This document shows positions 24,521-30,556 of a DNA stretch of 44,891 nt, one piece after another (positions within the stretch are counted from its first letter, which is position 1; every line of letters begins with the position of its first letter). A model generated the notes under the pieces. It had not been told where the DNA came from, ran no database searches, and saw only the letters and a program-made list of their open reading frames with translations. The translations under genes and the position numbers were made by a program. Origin of the DNA: Candidatus Uhrbacteria bacterium RIFOXYB12_FULL_58_10 (GTDB lineage Bacteria > Patescibacteriota > Patescibacteriia > UBA9934 > GWF2-40-263); assembly GCA_943359455.1 (NCBI GenBank), contig CALRHL010000006.1:1-44891 (forward strand), given 5' to 3'.

Positions 24521-24576
24521 TCCCGTTGACAGAGCGCTACTGGACAGTTGACGAGACTGTCCTTTTTTGTTACGGT
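24521..24576 (+). promoter_or_regulatory. Double cassette with a vestigial gene end
   Basis: After the TAG of array gene 4 comes a TTGACA (24526-24531), then CGCTACTGGACAGTTGA (24535-24551). That is the 3' end of another array gene (Thr/Leu-Leu-Asp-Ser-stop) without its body. It forms a hairpin GGACAGT/ACTGTCC around TTGACG (24548-24553), followed by a T run and TGT-TACGGT (-10 at 24571-24576). Confidence 0.8.
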
Positions 24577-24615
24577 CCTGTTCTGTTCTTTACAACTTCT
24601 GGAGGAGAAAAACAC

Positions 24616-25572
24616 ATGAGGAAAAAGAAACTATCCAAAAGTGAAAATTGGGACGATTTTGAAAAGGTTGCTGAGCGTATGCGCCAAGTCCAAAAAGCGC
24701 TTGGGCATTTTCCATCCCGTGCAGAATTGAGAGTTTACGATTCACAATTGGATTCTGCGATCAATAGGTACGGTGGAATCATTCCAGTGCGTAAACGCAT
24801 GGGAATTCAAGAAGGGTGGGAACTCAAACCTATTGATCACTGGAAAACACGGAAAGCCGTACTGGATGAGCTGAAAAACCTTGTCTCTGAACTCGGTCAC
24901 TTTCCAACAAGAACTGAGATGACCGACCGACATCTTTCCACTCTCGTCTTGGCAATGTCAAAATTAGGTGGGTCTCGTTCATTTCGTGTGAAATTCGCCT
25001 TCTCTATACCAAAGGTACCAAATGGACACTGGGATGACTTTGCAAACATTGAACGCATTTTAACTCCGCTCATCAAGAAGCTTGGGCACTTTCCAAGTGA
25101 AGATGAGTTAGCTCTCAATGGATTACTATCAATCGGAAACGCGTTCAAAAAACATGGAGGTGTGAATCGTGTTCGTGAAAGACTTGGTTCCCCTATCCTT
25201 CGTGTTTGTAAACACGACTGGTCTGATGTCGAGCAAAACGTAATCAATCTTGCAAAAAGAATTGGTCACTTCCCTACGCAATCTGATCTTAACAAGTATG
25301 GCTTAAAAGGGGCGATAAACCACATCTACAAAACGTATGGTGGAATCATCAAACTGAGAGACCAACTTGGGTACGGTCCCATCACCGACAATCTCCTTGC
25401 CACTCACGCAAACGATCTTGCCCAGATCGTGATCAAGCTCAGTGTGCCGACGGATCGGTTCTGGGCCACAATGAAAGAACGCTGGGTTGTGCGGGATCTC
25501 ACCGCGGCGATCGGGGAGTACAAGGAGACGGGATCGGTGGAGCGGTTTCGTACGCTACTGGACGGTGAGTGA
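24616..25572 (+). CDS. Array repeat protein 5 (four repeats plus tail)
   Basis: A 318-aa protein with four repeats: ENWDDFEKVAERMRQVQKALGHFPS..., RKAVLDELKNLVSELGHFPT..., GHWDDFANIERILTPLIKKLGHFPS... and HDWSDVEQNVINLAKRIGHFPT.... The tail is YGPITDNLLATHANDLAQIVIKLSVPTDRFW...IGEYKETGSVERFRTLLDG. The LGHFP core is invariant in all four while flanking positions vary. ATG 24616 follows a strong GGAGGAG. The end of the gene forms the left arm of the next terminator. Confidence 0.75.
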   Translation: MRKKKLSKSENWDDFEKVAERMRQVQKALGHFPSRAELRVYDSQLDSAINRYGGIIPVRKRMGIQEGWELKPIDHWKTRKAVLDELKNLVSELGHFPTRTEMTDRHLSTLVLAMSKLGGSRSFRVKFAFSIPKVPNGHWDDFANIERILTPLIKKLGHFPSEDELALNGLLSIGNAFKKHGGVNRVRERLGSPILRVCKHDWSDVEQNVINLAKRIGHFPTQSDLNKYGLKGAINHIYKTYGGIIKLRDQLGYGPITDNLLATHANDLAQIVIKLSVPTDRFWATMKERWVVRDLTAAIGEYKETGSVERFRTLLDGE

Positions 25573-25616
25573 TCGAGCTGAGCTCGATTGACACAACTGT
25601 CCTTTTTTGTTACGGT
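25560..25616 (+). promoter_or_regulatory. Branched stop/terminator/promoter cassette
   Basis: The outer stem GGACGGT (25560-25566)/ACTGTCC (25596-25602) encloses ATCGAGCT/AGCTCGAT (25572-25588). TTGACA is at 25588-25593 and TGT-TACGGT has its -10 at 25611-25616. The inner ATCGAGCTnAGCTCGATTGACACA block is shared with the cassette at 17150-17173. Confidence 0.85.
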
Positions 25617-25649
25617 CGTGTGCTGTTCCTTTCACAATGGATCAAAAAA

Positions 25650-26621
25650 ATGAGAACGCAAGGAGTTCGTGAAAAACCAAAAGGCTACTGGAAAAAATGG
25701 GAAAACGTTGAGGGTGAGGCTCGTGTGATTATTGCAAAACATGGCGAGTTGCTTGGAGCTCCTGCTCTGAATAAACTTGGTTATAGTTCATTCGTTCTTG
25801 CTTGTTTCAACTACCACAACGGAATGAATGATGTCCGTACTCGTCTCGGTCTTCCTATCATTCGAAGAGAGAATGGTTGGACAGATGAAAGTACAGACAT
25901 GCTCGATCAGGAACTTTCAGTGATAACAGAACGGCTTGGGCATTTTCCGTCTTGTCCTGAGCTGAAAAAAAATGGATATGGTGACTTGCTCAGTGCGATT
26001 GGTCGAACGGGTGGAGTCCGAAAAGCACGACAACGTGCTGGAATAACCCGGCGTATTCGAGATGAATTCTCTTGGACAATGGAGCAACAGATTCTCGATG
26101 CCCTTCGTCCATTGGTTTACAAACTTGGAAGAATGCCAAAGAAATCAGAATACATAACTGCTAGACTAGGTGGGTTGTATGCAGCAATTTCTGACAGGTT
26201 CGACATTCAACAAATCGCAAAGAAGCTTTGCGTTGGTTTCCAACGTGTCTCCCCAGGAGGTTGGAGTGACTGGTCGCTTGTTGAGAAAGAACTCAAGGAG
26301 ATTCTCCAGTCAGAAAGTAGTTTTCCAACACACAGCATTCTGATCAAAAGAAAAAGACCTTCACTTTCACGAGCTATCGTCCGATACCATGGTGGTTACG
26401 AGCTCGTGCGTGAAAAGATGGGCTTCAACCCGATCACCGACAATCTCCTTGCCACGAATGCCAACGATCTTGCGCAGATCGTGATCGAGCTCGGTGTACC
26501 GACGGATCCGTTCTGGTCTGTCATGAAAGCTCGGTGGGTCGTGCGAGATCTCACGGCGGCGATCGAGGAGTTCAGGGGGACAGGATCGGTGGAGCGGTTT
26601 CGGACGTTGCTCAACGCATAA
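25650..26621 (+). CDS. Array repeat protein 6 (four repeats plus tail)
   Basis: A 323-aa protein. It begins MRTQGVREKPKGYWKKWENVE. The first repeat has a degenerate core (KHGELLGAPAL in place of LGHFPS). The second keeps LGHFPS, the third has LGRMPK, and the fourth is partly decayed (SESSFPT). The tail is intact except for one Arg-to-Pro change (PTDPFW for PTDRFW). The start is ATG 25650, but no clear Shine-Dalgarno precedes it; the expected place holds ATGGATCAAAAAAATG, whose A7 run could be a slippage site. It may be a decaying or phase-variable member. Confidence 0.68.
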   Translation: MRTQGVREKPKGYWKKWENVEGEARVIIAKHGELLGAPALNKLGYSSFVLACFNYHNGMNDVRTRLGLPIIRRENGWTDESTDMLDQELSVITERLGHFPSCPELKKNGYGDLLSAIGRTGGVRKARQRAGITRRIRDEFSWTMEQQILDALRPLVYKLGRMPKKSEYITARLGGLYAAISDRFDIQQIAKKLCVGFQRVSPGGWSDWSLVEKELKEILQSESSFPTHSILIKRKRPSLSRAIVRYHGGYELVREKMGFNPITDNLLATNANDLAQIVIELGVPTDPFWSVMKARWVVRDLTAAIEEFRGTGSVERFRTLLNA

Positions 26622-26627
26622 ATTCTG

Positions 26628-26655
26628 ACCGATGATTTAAAATCATTGGTTTTTT
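26628..26655. terminator. Terminator between array gene 6 and the AbiE pair
   Basis: ACCGATGATTT/AAATCATTGGT with one G-T pair, then TTTTTT on the plus strand. The minus-strand toxin gene ends inside it. Confidence 0.75.
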
Positions 26656-27392
26656 GATAGACCTGTTGCTGTATTCCTCTGAATTTCTAAAAGAAGGCTT
26701 CTTTTAAAATCACGAATTACTGCTTGGTGATCCAGCGGAAGAAAAACTTCTAGCTCCTGACGAAAATCGATTTGTGTCGATTCAACCAACGGAAGTACTT
26801 CGTGTAACAAGGCTCGTTGATCAGGCGATACGAGATGTGTACGAAGCATAAAATACAGATCGTAAAAATCGCGCGGTTTATGGCGGGTGAGAAGCGCCTG
26901 AATTTTTTCCTGAACCAAAGTAGTTTGTGGGAGAATCTGCAATCCATAGTTTGGAGCAAAATTCCCATGAATCAATTTAAATTCTCCAAGGACTCGCTCT
27001 CCACTTTTTGCATTGACATTAACTTCAAGAGAAATAGGATGTTCGTAAATAGTAAATTTTGCTTCTCCGTAATACCCACCAGATGTTTCATGAGATTTTT
27101 CGTGAAGCTGAATTGATAATCCAAATCTTTCCAAATCAGAAAGTGTGCTCAAAAAAAATTCCTCGATTTCTCCTGCGTTCAGTCCAAACGACGAAAAATC
27201 TAAATCTTCTGAGAAACGCGGGCTTTCAAAAACGATCCGCAATGCTGTCCCACCTTTAAACAGCAACTGATCTGCTTTCTTTTTTTTATACAGATACATC
27301 AAAAACATGTGCTGAACATACTCACGAGCAATATTAAACTCGCGTGTGTGAAATCTTATTGCTGAATCGGCAATACTCTCGCGTGAAATCAT
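26643..27392 (-). CDS. abiEii: AbiEii-type nucleotidyltransferase toxin
   Basis: A 249-aa protein of the DNA polymerase beta-like nucleotidyltransferase family. The hallmark LLFKGGTALRIVFESPRFSEDLDFS (residues about 43-67) holds the GG/S motif and the DxD (EDLDF) metal site. KPRDFYDLYFML matches the later family motif (K/R...D.yDl). Family members transfer nucleotides, in some cases to tRNA, and block growth or phage. Its ATG overlaps the antitoxin stop (ATGA), the usual AbiE order. Base composition is more AT-rich than the array, so acquisition by transfer is likely. Confidence 0.88.
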   Translation of the reverse strand: MISRESIADSAIRFHTREFNIAREYVQHMFLMYLYKKKKADQLLFKGGTALRIVFESPRFSEDLDFSSFGLNAGEIEEFFLSTLSDLERFGLSIQLHEKSHETSGGYYGEAKFTIYEHPISLEVNVNAKSGERVLGEFKLIHGNFAPNYGLQILPQTTLVQEKIQALLTRHKPRDFYDLYFMLRTHLVSPDQRALLHEVLPLVESTQIDFRQELEVFLPLDHQAVIRDFKRSLLLEIQRNTATGLSKNQ

Positions 27393-28012
27393 AATTTAGA
27401 TGAAAACAATTCTTTGAGTAACAAATCTAATTTTTGATGAGAGAACAAAGATGCATATTCCATCAGTTTGTGTGAATCCAAATTTTTTAGGTGCAACCGA
27501 TCGACATCTAGTGGCTTACGCAATCCACGAGCAACAAAATAGTAATAGTCCACGAGCGCTTTTTCCGGTTCTGCGATGAGACAGGTAAATTCTCCTTGTT
27601 CCATTGGCCGATACCCCGTAAATGCTTTCGGTTGGATGCGATGGTACAGATATCTTTTCCCGCTCACCATTCGCTCTCTTGGTGTCAGAGTTGTGATGGA
27701 TGTCACGGCATAAACTGTTTCAGGAATGATCCCATGAAACGATAGGGCAGTTTCAAGGGAAACGTAAGAAGGTTCATACAATCGATTTGCGAGATAAAAC
27801 TCTGGGATCGTGGCACCCACAAGGGCGTAAAGGCCATTTTTTAAACGAATCAAAACTCCCCGCTTGGAATAACGATGTAATAAAAATGTAACAGATGTAT
27901 GAGACCGTCCAAATAGCCGCATCAGATCGGTTTTGCCAAACACGAAAAGACCTTCCTTTTTTAGGGTCTCTACAAAATCCATTAAATTAGCTCTTTTATT
28001 AGACGGTTTCAT
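27389..28012 (-). CDS. abiEi: AbiEi-type antitoxin
   Basis: A 207-aa protein. The N-terminal winged helix (residues about 8-70: FVETLKKEGLFVFGKTDLMRLFGRSHTSVTFLLHRYSKRGVLIRLKNGLYAL) is the DNA-binding part. The rest, with YVSLETALSFHGIIPE, is the typical AbiEi C-terminal domain with the 'PSYVSLEtAL.yHGlIPe' pattern. AbiEi represses its own operon through inverted repeats and neutralises AbiEii. A suitable inverted repeat lies just upstream, at 28016-28033. Confidence 0.88.
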   Translation of the reverse strand: MKPSNKRANLMDFVETLKKEGLFVFGKTDLMRLFGRSHTSVTFLLHRYSKRGVLIRLKNGLYALVGATIPEFYLANRLYEPSYVSLETALSFHGIIPETVYAVTSITTLTPRERMVSGKRYLYHRIQPKAFTGYRPMEQGEFTCLIAEPEKALVDYYYFVARGLRKPLDVDRLHLKNLDSHKLMEYASLFSHQKLDLLLKELFSSKL

Positions 28013-28015
28013 AAA

Positions 28016-28079
28016 ATTAGCATTATTGCTAATTATCTAGCAACAATAATAGATTAGCATAAAAAATAAGATTTGTAAA
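28016..28079 (-). promoter_or_regulatory. Autoregulated promoter/operator of the AbiE pair
   Basis: On the minus strand: TTTACA (28074-28079), a 17-bp spacer, and TGC-TAATCT (-10 at 28051-28056). An inverted repeat ATTAGC-ATTATT-GCTAAT (28016-28033) lies between the start site and the ATG. A further ATTAGC (28053-28058) overlaps the -10. The repeated GCTAAT half-sites are likely AbiEi operators. Confidence 0.6.
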
Positions 28080-28105
28080 GCTCCACGTGAGGATAGCGAA
28101 CTCTT

Positions 28106-28142
28106 GAGCTCGATTGACAAGGCCGTCCTATTTTGTTACGGT
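28106..28142 (+). promoter_or_regulatory. Array promoter cassette (gene 7)
   Basis: GAGCTCGATTGACA with the -35 at 28114-28119, 17 bp containing GGCCGTCC and a short T run, then TGT-TACGGT (-10 at 28137-28142). The left terminator arm is missing, as at 22682. Here too a foreign locus (abiE) separates the cassette from the previous array gene. Confidence 0.78.
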
Positions 28143-28187
28143 CTTTGCTTGCTTCAGGGTGAAGCGAGCACAAACGTTGGGGTTATC

Positions 28188-29696
28188 ATGTACGTAAAAA
28201 AGGTGTGCGTTGATGACGCGTGCCTGAAACGGCATGTGGATGTGTTGGCGAGGGTCGTTCTTTCGCTTGAGCTTACAGACACAGGTCTTTTTTGGAAAAA
28301 GATTCGGCTGTGGAGTGTGTCGACTCTGGAAGAAGCGATCGCTGAGTTTGAAAAAACGGGCGATACGCAAAAATTCCAAACTCAGATTTCACGAACCTCC
28401 GTGCCACAAGGACACTGGAACGACTTCGCGAATCTTGAACGCGAACTGCGTCCGATTGCACAACAACTTGGCCACATGCCTTCGATTCACTGGCTTTGGA
28501 AAAACAACGAGACGCGACTCATTAGTCCCATCAACAAATACGGTGGACCAGAGAACGTTGCGAAACGACTTGGTGTTCTATATACCCAGACGGATCGTGG
28601 GCAGTACACGCAATGGGAAAACGTTGAAGTGAAGTTGCGTGAGGTCATTATTCAACTGGGAGGAAAATTTCCTTCGGCAGGTGACTTGAAACGGTTAAAG
28701 CTCTCTTCACTCACGGGTGCCATCAACATCCATCATGACGGAATGATCGCTGTTCGAAAACGAATGGAGATTGGTGGAGGAAAACACGAGCATGGATACT
28801 GGGGTGATATCAAGAACGTAAAGCAGGAGCTGAAAGTTCTCGCAAAAACTCTTGGTCATTTTCCTGGTCATGACGAACTCAAAGAGCTTGGACATTCAAG
28901 TCTGAGTATCGCCATTGGAAACCACGGTGGAATCGCTGAGATTCGTGAACAGATGGGTCATGGACTTGGCCGTGGTCGACGCGCATGGGGACACTGGAAA
29001 GATTGGGACCGTGTCGAAGAAACGCTCCGACCAATCATTCAAGAACTTGGTCGTTTTCCAGAACGAGAAGAGTTCAGTGAACGCAGACTCGGTGGATTGC
29101 ACGCAGCACTCTCCGAATTCCATGATGGTGTCCCGGCTGTTCGTGAGCGACTGGGACTCGATCCGGTCTCCGTCACAAAAGGACACTGGGAAATGTGGGA
29201 GAATGTCGTCGTAGCTGTTCGTCAACTGGAAACCAAACTCAAACGCTTCCCGAGTTACCGTGACATGCAACAAAACGGGCGCAGTGGTCTTGTCACCGCC
29301 ATCCAACGTCACCATGGTGGAATGAACGGTTTGCGCAAACGTTTGTCGCAAGAACTCGACATCAAACCAATGGGCTATTGGCACCTGTGGGAAAATGTTG
29401 AGCGCGAACTGACAGTGGTCATCGAAAGAATCGGTCATTTTCCAAGACACGAAGAGTTGAATGCGTTGAAACTCAGCTCACTCTCAAACGCCATCCATCG
29501 CTTTGGTGGAATGAACGGTGTGAAAGAACGAACGGGCTACGCTTTGATCACAGATCGTGATATTCAACAACACGCGGATGTATTTGCAAGATACATCATC
29601 GAGCAAAACATCGTAAACACGGAGGGATTCTGGTACACCGTCAAAAAGAACTGGACGCGTCGAGATCTTGAAACCGCATTTGCCCCTCCTAGCTAG
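28188..29696 (+). CDS. Array repeat protein 7 (six repeats, tail module at both ends)
   Basis: A 502-aa protein, the largest member. The N-terminus (residues 1-65: MYVKKVCVDDACLKRHVDVLA...GLFWKKIRLWSVSTLEEAIAEFEKTGD) matches the tail module that ends the other paralogs. Six repeats follow, all with a recognisable LG.FP/LGHMP/LKRFP core and W..WENVE-type starts. A second tail (YALITDRDIQQHADVFARYII...TRRDLETAFAPPS) lacks the final EF..T.S..RF..LL part. The start is ATG 28188 with a modest GGGGTT upstream. The stop sits in the loop of a terminator. Confidence 0.75.
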   Translation: MYVKKVCVDDACLKRHVDVLARVVLSLELTDTGLFWKKIRLWSVSTLEEAIAEFEKTGDTQKFQTQISRTSVPQGHWNDFANLERELRPIAQQLGHMPSIHWLWKNNETRLISPINKYGGPENVAKRLGVLYTQTDRGQYTQWENVEVKLREVIIQLGGKFPSAGDLKRLKLSSLTGAINIHHDGMIAVRKRMEIGGGKHEHGYWGDIKNVKQELKVLAKTLGHFPGHDELKELGHSSLSIAIGNHGGIAEIREQMGHGLGRGRRAWGHWKDWDRVEETLRPIIQELGRFPEREEFSERRLGGLHAALSEFHDGVPAVRERLGLDPVSVTKGHWEMWENVVVAVRQLETKLKRFPSYRDMQQNGRSGLVTAIQRHHGGMNGLRKRLSQELDIKPMGYWHLWENVERELTVVIERIGHFPRHEELNALKLSSLSNAIHRFGGMNGVKERTGYALITDRDIQQHADVFARYIIEQNIVNTEGFWYTVKKNWTRRDLETAFAPPS

Positions 29697-29709
29697 CAGG
29701 GGCTTTTTC
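29682..29709 (+). terminator. Terminator of array gene 7
   Basis: GCCCCT (29682-29687)/AGGGGC (29698-29703) with the TAG stop in the loop, then TTTTTCT. Confidence 0.85.
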
Positions 29710-29738
29710 TTGACATTTTTCTCAAAATCTGGCTTAAT
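29710..29738 (+). promoter_or_regulatory. Promoter of the DNA glycosylase gene
   Basis: TTGACA (29710-29715) starts immediately after the terminator T tract. At 17 bp the -10 is CTTAAT (29733-29738); at 18 bp it is TTAATA. Confidence 0.55.
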
Positions 29739-29761
29739 AGCGATCCACACACGGAGGTTTT

Positions 29762-30484
29762 GTGGGTTCTTCGCAATTGATCGACGGTGGTTTCTTTGCT
29801 CGTTCGGCGACGGACGTTGCGCGTGACCTGATCGGCTGTGCGCTCGTTCGGACACATCCGGACAAAAGTCGTAGTCGTGTTCTCATCATCTCGACCGAGG
29901 CGTTTGAGGATGGCGCGGAAAGCGGGATGCGTTCTGGAATGAAGCACGCACCAGGACAGCTGTTCATCATGTCCATGCGCGGACACAAGTTTCTGAACGT
30001 AGGAACGGATCGTGCGGGATTCGCAAGCTGTGTGATGATCCGTGGGATCATGGCAGGACGTGAACTCGTGGATGGACCAGGAAAAGTATCGACTCTGCTT
30101 GGAGTAGACACGCCGCTCGATGGAAAAATGATTGGTGCAGAAATCAGTTTCGCCCACTCTTCGATCAGCGTGAGCGGATTTCGAAACACCAACAACTCCG
30201 ATCGATCCAAAAATTCGGTCGGGAAGTTCCACCTCGATCCGGTCTGGAACGACTGGCTGAAGCGGATGCCGTTCGACCAAACGTTGATCGATGTCACACT
30301 CAAAGCTTCTTTCAAAGATCTTTGTCGAGAAATTCGCAAAAAGCACGGTGCAGAAAAGGAACGCGGATTCCGCACAATATTTCCCACGTGCAAATGGACC
30401 CAGGCTGAAGTCGTTCTCGCCTTGGACGAATTCCGCGACACGGATTCGATCGCTCCGTTCGAAAAACTGCTTGTGACGGGTTAA
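29762..30484 (+). CDS. mpg: 3-methyladenine DNA glycosylase (AAG family) with array-like tail
   Basis: A 240-aa protein. Residues about 9-135 match AAG glycosylases: GGFFARSATDVARDLIGCALV, IISTEAFEDGA with the catalytic Glu at 46, a HKFLNVGTD strand, and ELVDGPGKVSTLLGV (equivalent of the family's 'l.nGPGkLt.alGI'). Such enzymes remove alkylated purines, leaving abasic sites that endonuclease IV (nfo, at 32666) can cut. The last 65 residues replace the usual end and resemble the array tail module (W.QAEVVLALDEFRDTDSIAPFEKLL against W.VRDLTAAIEEF..TGSVERFRTLL). It starts at GTG 29762 after GGAGG. Confidence 0.82.
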   Translation: MGSSQLIDGGFFARSATDVARDLIGCALVRTHPDKSRSRVLIISTEAFEDGAESGMRSGMKHAPGQLFIMSMRGHKFLNVGTDRAGFASCVMIRGIMAGRELVDGPGKVSTLLGVDTPLDGKMIGAEISFAHSSISVSGFRNTNNSDRSKNSVGKFHLDPVWNDWLKRMPFDQTLIDVTLKASFKDLCREIRKKHGAEKERGFRTIFPTCKWTQAEVVLALDEFRDTDSIAPFEKLLVTG

Positions 30485-30523
30485 CCTTCCAAGGTTGACA
30501 GACCCGTCATTTTTTTTTATACT
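30475..30523 (+). promoter_or_regulatory. Stop/terminator/promoter overlap cassette before tig
   Basis: The stem GACGGGT (30475-30481)/ACCCGTC (30502-30508) has an inner AACCTT/AAGGTT (30483-30496) and then a T8-T9 run. TTGACA (30495-30500) is inside the hairpin. After exactly 17 bp comes the strong -10 TATACT (30518-30523). It is the same design as the array cassettes but drives a core gene. Confidence 0.85.
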
Positions 30524-30556
30524 CGCCGCACAATTAAGTCGTGAATACGTCGAACT

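Noticed and set aside
22736-26621. Diversity-generating retroelement
   Set aside because: The constant-tail/variable-front pattern suggested it, but there is no reverse transcriptase gene and no adenine-biased template/variable repeat pair in the window.
15902-29696. Homing endonucleases
   Set aside because: The repeats recall homing-endonuclease-associated repeats, but no LAGLIDADG, GIY-YIG, HNH or other nuclease motif is visible in any of the seven proteins.
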